DNA of 34,241 nucleotides, taken from assembly GCA_038747915.1 (NCBI GenBank), contig JBCDJJ010000037.1, positions 1-34,241 of the forward strand. Reading direction: 5' to 3'. Each line of letters opens with the position of its first letter. Positions within the stretch are counted from its first letter, which is position 1. A program made the position numbers and the translations under genes. The notes under the pieces were generated by a model. That model made no database searches. It saw nothing but the letters and a program-made list of their open reading frames with translations, and was not told where the DNA came from. Shown here piece by piece: positions 32,123 to 34,241 of the stretch. This DNA is from JBCDAP01 sp038747915 (GTDB lineage: Bacteria > Planctomycetota > Phycisphaerae > Phycisphaerales > UBA1924).

Positions 32123-33264
32123 GGTGGGGTCGCCCCCCCAGTGCCACTCGATGGCGGCATGTCGCCCGCGTGGAGCAGGGCTGCGACATCGGCAATCCGC
32201 TCGGTCATCGCCAGGCGGACGACCAGTGCGTCGGCGAGCGCGCGGGGGACAGCGGACTGCTTGCTCAGCCGCTGCACGCTCTCGCACAGCGCGATCATGT
32301 GGCAGAGCCCGGCTGCATCGAACCGCGAGGCCAGATGCACTGCCTGCTCGCGCGTCTCGCCCGCGAGTGGGACGAGATCCGTCTCCGGCCCGCACGCGGC
32401 GAGCAGCATGAGCTCGCGGAACCGGACCACGAGCTGCTCGATGGTCTGGTCGACCGCGGTGCCGCGTGCAGCGAGCTCGTCGAACCGCTCGAGCGCGGGC
32501 CCGGCCTCGCCGGTGGCGACCGCGTCGATGAGCTCGGAGAGCAGCGCGCGGTCGGGCAGGCCGAGGAGTTCCTCGAGCAGGGCCAGCGTGAGCGGCTCGC
32601 CGGCGGGGGCCGCAGCGATCACGCGATCGAGCAGCGACAGCGCATCGCGCATCGAACCATTGCCGAGCCGCGCGACCTCGGCGATCAGCTCGGGCTCGGC
32701 CGTCGCCTCTTCGCCCGCGAGCACCTCGCTCAGGTGATCGCCGATCTCACTCGCCGAGAGGTTCCGGAAGTCGAACCGCTGACACCGGCTCTGGATCGTC
32801 GCGGGCACCTTGTGCGTCTCGGTGGTACACAGGATGAACATCACGTGCTCGGGCGGCTCCTCGAGCGTCTTGAGCAGCGCGTTGAACGCTGCCGTCGAGA
32901 GCATGTGTACCTCATCGATGATGTAGATCTTTTTCTTGCCGCGGAGCGGGCGGTAGTTGGCGTTGGCGATCAGCTCACGGGCGTTGTCGACGGAGGTGTT
33001 CGAGGCGGCGTCGATCTCCACCGTGTCGGTGTCATCGCCGCGCATGATCGCATCGTCGACCTCGGGCGAGCCGCCGTTGATGGCTTTGGCGAAGATGCGG
33101 GCTGCGGAGGTCTTGCCGACACCGCGCGTGCCGACGAAGAGATAGGCGTGCGCGACGCGACCGGTCTCGATCGCGTTGGTCAGCGTCTGGGCGATGGCCC
33201 GCTGACCGACGAGCTGGTCGAAGTCACGCGAGCGGTATCGGCGGGCGAGAACGGTGTAGGACAT
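32110..33264 (-). CDS. dnaX: DNA polymerase III gamma subunit (zero-frame DnaX product)
   Basis: DnaX is the ATPase of the clamp loader. From ATG 33264 the zero frame gives 384 residues: SYTVLARRYRSRDFDQLVGQ, the P-loop GTRGVGKTSAARIFAKAI, DTVEIDAASNTSVDNAREL, YIIDEVHML, FNALLKTLEEPPEHVMFILCTTE, IQSRCQRFDFRNL and the lid and collar domains. It ends GGATPPKKA at the slip site. The zinc module with four cysteines, normally just after the P-loop, is missing: that stretch reads NGGSPEVDDAIMRGDDTD. The gene follows tRNA-Trp by 78 bases and is followed by mnmE. The frame extends upstream to 33369 but that part overlaps the tRNA. Confidence 0.95.
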   Translation of the reverse strand: MSYTVLARRYRSRDFDQLVGQRAIAQTLTNAIETGRVAHAYLFVGTRGVGKTSAARIFAKAINGGSPEVDDAIMRGDDTDTVEIDAASNTSVDNARELIANANYRPLRGKKKIYIIDEVHMLSTAAFNALLKTLEEPPEHVMFILCTTETHKVPATIQSRCQRFDFRNLSASEIGDHLSEVLAGEEATAEPELIAEVARLGNGSMRDALSLLDRVIAAAPAGEPLTLALLEELLGLPDRALLSELIDAVATGEAGPALERFDELAARGTAVDQTIEQLVVRFRELMLLAACGPETDLVPLAGETREQAVHLASRFDAAGLCHMIALCESVQRLSKQSAVPRALADALVVRLAMTERIADVAALLHAGDMPPSSGTGGATPPKKA

Positions 33265-33282
33265 CGGGGCGTGCAGGGTAGC

Positions 33283-33315
33283 GGCCGGTCGGTGCCGCGA
33301 CGGGCCAGACCGGCC
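33283..33315. promoter_or_regulatory. Inverted repeat between tRNA-Trp and dnaX
   Basis: Perfect 8-bp arms ggccggtc (33283-33290) and gaccggcc (33308-33315) flank a 17-base loop. A separate 10-base palindrome CCTTCGAAGG lies at 33324-33333. There is no T-run, so it is not a standard terminator. It could be a processing site of a tRNA-dnaX transcript or a hairpin in the dnaX leader. Confidence 0.4.
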
Positions 33316-33342
33316 AGGAAACCCCTTCGAAGGTCCAGAAAG

Positions 33343-33415
33343 CACGGCGGGAGTGACTCGAACACTCAACCGGTGGATTTGGAATCCACTGCTCTACCAA
33401 TTGAGCTACCGCCGT
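33343..33415 (-). tRNA. trnW: tRNA-Trp (CCA)
   Basis: A complete 73-base cloverleaf: acceptor ACGGCGG with CCGCCGT, D-stem GCTC with GAGC, anticodon stem GTGGA with TCCAC around loop TTCCAAA (anticodon CCA), 5-base variable loop, T-stem GAGTG with CACTC around TTCGAGT. The discriminator is G, as in bacterial tRNA-Trp. The 3' CCA is not encoded. It lies upstream of dnaX on the same strand. Confidence 0.97.
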
Positions 33416-33502
33416 ATCGCCGCAGACGCGGCAGAGCAGCGTATCAGCGTCACGCGGCAGCATCCACCATCAAGAGCTCGGCGCGCGGTACGCTCGTCCC
33501 CG

Positions 33503-34066
33503 ATGAGACGTGCATCGTATCTTTGCGGATCATGGGTGGTCGCGGCAGCGGCTGTCGGTGCCCTGAGCACCGTCGTGACGGGGTGTGCCCAGGGACCAGA
33601 GGTCGCGGTCGAGGCCGTGCCGCAGCCCTCGCCGGCCATGCGCCGGTTTGCGCGGGCGTCCGCCCTGGCGCTCGTCGCTGAGATCGAGCGGGTGCCGGCG
33701 ATCGCGAACACATCGGGCCCGTGGGCCATCGAGCTGGGTCCGATTGCCGATCGAACGGGGCGAGCCGACGCTGCGGGCATCTCACGAGCGTTCTGGCTCG
33801 CGCTGGCCGACCGCGTGCCCGCGTACAGGCACTGGGACGGCGAAGAGCCGCCCGTGGCGAGCGAGCCCGGTGCGCTGCTGCTCGACCAACCGGGCCGCCC
33901 GCACCGCGATGAGCGGATCTTCGTGCTCGAGGGCACGCTCGACGTGATCGACCGCGTGGGCACGATCGACGATGTGGTGTACTACGACCTGCGGCTGACC
34001 AACGCGGCGACGCGCGTGCCCGTGCTCACGGTGCAGCTCGACTCGCGGCAATACGGCGGCCGCTAG
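33503..34066 (+). CDS. Lipoprotein, possibly LpoB-like (penicillin-binding-protein activator)
   Basis: The 187-residue product from ATG 33503 has a signal peptide ending in the lipobox VVTGC (about residue 28). The mature part contains WAIELGPIADRTGRADAAGI and later RIFVLEGTLDVIDRVGTIDD followed by VYYDLRLTNAATRVPVLTVQ. The order of a strand ending in a D/N-R-T phrase, then an L-x-G-T-L strand, then Y-Y-x-L-x-L-T-N recalls LpoB, which activates a peptidoglycan synthase, but the match is from memory and partial. No clear ribosome site precedes the ATG, so the start is moderately certain. It is divergent from tRNA-Trp and dnaX. Confidence 0.6.
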   Translation: MRRASYLCGSWVVAAAAVGALSTVVTGCAQGPEVAVEAVPQPSPAMRRFARASALALVAEIERVPAIANTSGPWAIELGPIADRTGRADAAGISRAFWLALADRVPAYRHWDGEEPPVASEPGALLLDQPGRPHRDERIFVLEGTLDVIDRVGTIDDVVYYDLRLTNAATRVPVLTVQLDSRQYGGR

Positions 34067-34240
34067 TGCGTTCCAAGTCAATTCGTCGCGGGTGCCACTG
34101 GTGGCTTGCCCACCAGTGCAAACGCCAAAGCCCCCGGCGTCTGGTTTGATGGCCTCCTTGACAACTTGGATGACTACGGCGATTATAAGGCCGTCAGCGA
34201 TGAGTTCTATGTCGATGCAGTAACGGCTGCATCGACATAG
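34067..34240 (+). other. Possible gene remnant: open frame without a start
   Basis: In the same frame as the lipoprotein and directly after its TAG, 57 codons stay open to a TAG at 34238. The later part reads GVWFDGLLDNLDDYGDYKAV and SDEFYVDAVTAAST. It has protein-like composition but no start codon, and base composition drops to near 50 percent GC. It may be the tail of another gene moved here, or chance. Confidence 0.25.
34096..34118. repeat. Hairpin element after the lipoprotein gene
   Basis: A perfect 9-bp stem cactggtgg / ccaccagtg with a CTTGC loop lies 30 bases past the stop codon. No T-run follows. The text is like a hairpin I recall as frequent between genes in planctomycetes, so it may be a dispersed repeat or a weak terminator. 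Confidence 0.55.
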
Positions 34241-34241
34241 A
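34206..34241. repeat. Perfect 15-bp palindrome at the window end
   Basis: Arms 34206-34220 and 34227-34241 are exact inverted copies around TAACGG, and the second arm ends on the last base of the window. It may be a natural hairpin or a fold-back artefact at a contig end. Confidence 0.7.

Noticed and set aside
31978..33681. A 567-codon plus-strand frame over dnaX and the tRNA.
   Set aside because: It runs across a tRNA gene and opposite dnaX.

Overview
The window is GC-rich, gene-dense bacterial chromosome, almost entirely core metabolism and housekeeping. It most likely comes from a planctomycete of the Phycisphaerae type. The signs are: a secreted subtilase ending in a dockerin-like EF-hand tail of the kind common in Phycisphaerae; several lipoproteins and small proteins that look planctomycetal; a stand-alone CoaB; and a DnaX that needs a frameshift to reach full length. 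No phage, transposase, CRISPR array or rRNA was found. The lineage is an inference from protein character, not from a marker gene.

Layout. 1-999 (-): GspE/PilB-type ATPase, cut by the window edge. 1096-1818 (+): CoaB. 1876-3598 (-): two tandem alpha/beta-hydrolase lipoprotein paralogues; the upstream one carries a one-base frameshift that removes its catalytic-histidine region. 3649-4227 (+): SRPBCC-like protein. 8774-4210 (-): run ispG, ADP-ribosylglycohydrolase-like lipoprotein, methyltransferase, clan-A glycosidase-like protein. 8928-11838: small genes (lipoprotein, zinc-ribbon membrane protein, GNAT, degenerate Fur, PilZ). 14691-11842 (-): HEAT-repeat protein, one-TM protein, shikimate kinase, all overlapping. 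14953-15504 (+): DUF2617-like protein followed by a strong terminator. 15703-18687 (+): ileS.

25316-18701 (-) is a compact arginine operon: argR, argC, argB, argF, argG, argH and a GNAT of N-acetylglutamate-synthase type. Most junctions overlap by 1-4 bases. The operon starts at a good sigma70-like promoter that overlaps an ARG-box-like palindrome, so ArgR probably controls itself and the pathway. The mRNA would be almost leaderless. argD and argJ are absent here; the terminal GNAT suggests the linear acetyl route. Upstream, purE-purK encode the AIR-carboxylation step of purine synthesis.

27221-30145 (+): secreted S8 protease with dockerin tail. 33415-30161 (-): tRNA-Trp, dnaX, mnmE. dnaX has a textbook -1 frameshift cassette (G-run, A7 slip site, GC hairpin), so the unshifted product is the short gamma form and the long tau form arises by frameshifting. 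33503-34066 (+): LpoB-like lipoprotein. The last 170 bases hold a hairpin and end in a perfect 15-bp palindrome.

I found no wholly new multi-gene system. The most worthwhile items are the dnaX recoding signal with loss of the DnaX zinc module, the leaderless ARG-box promoter, two intergenic repeat elements (one supplies the argF stop codon), and the frameshifted hydrolase.
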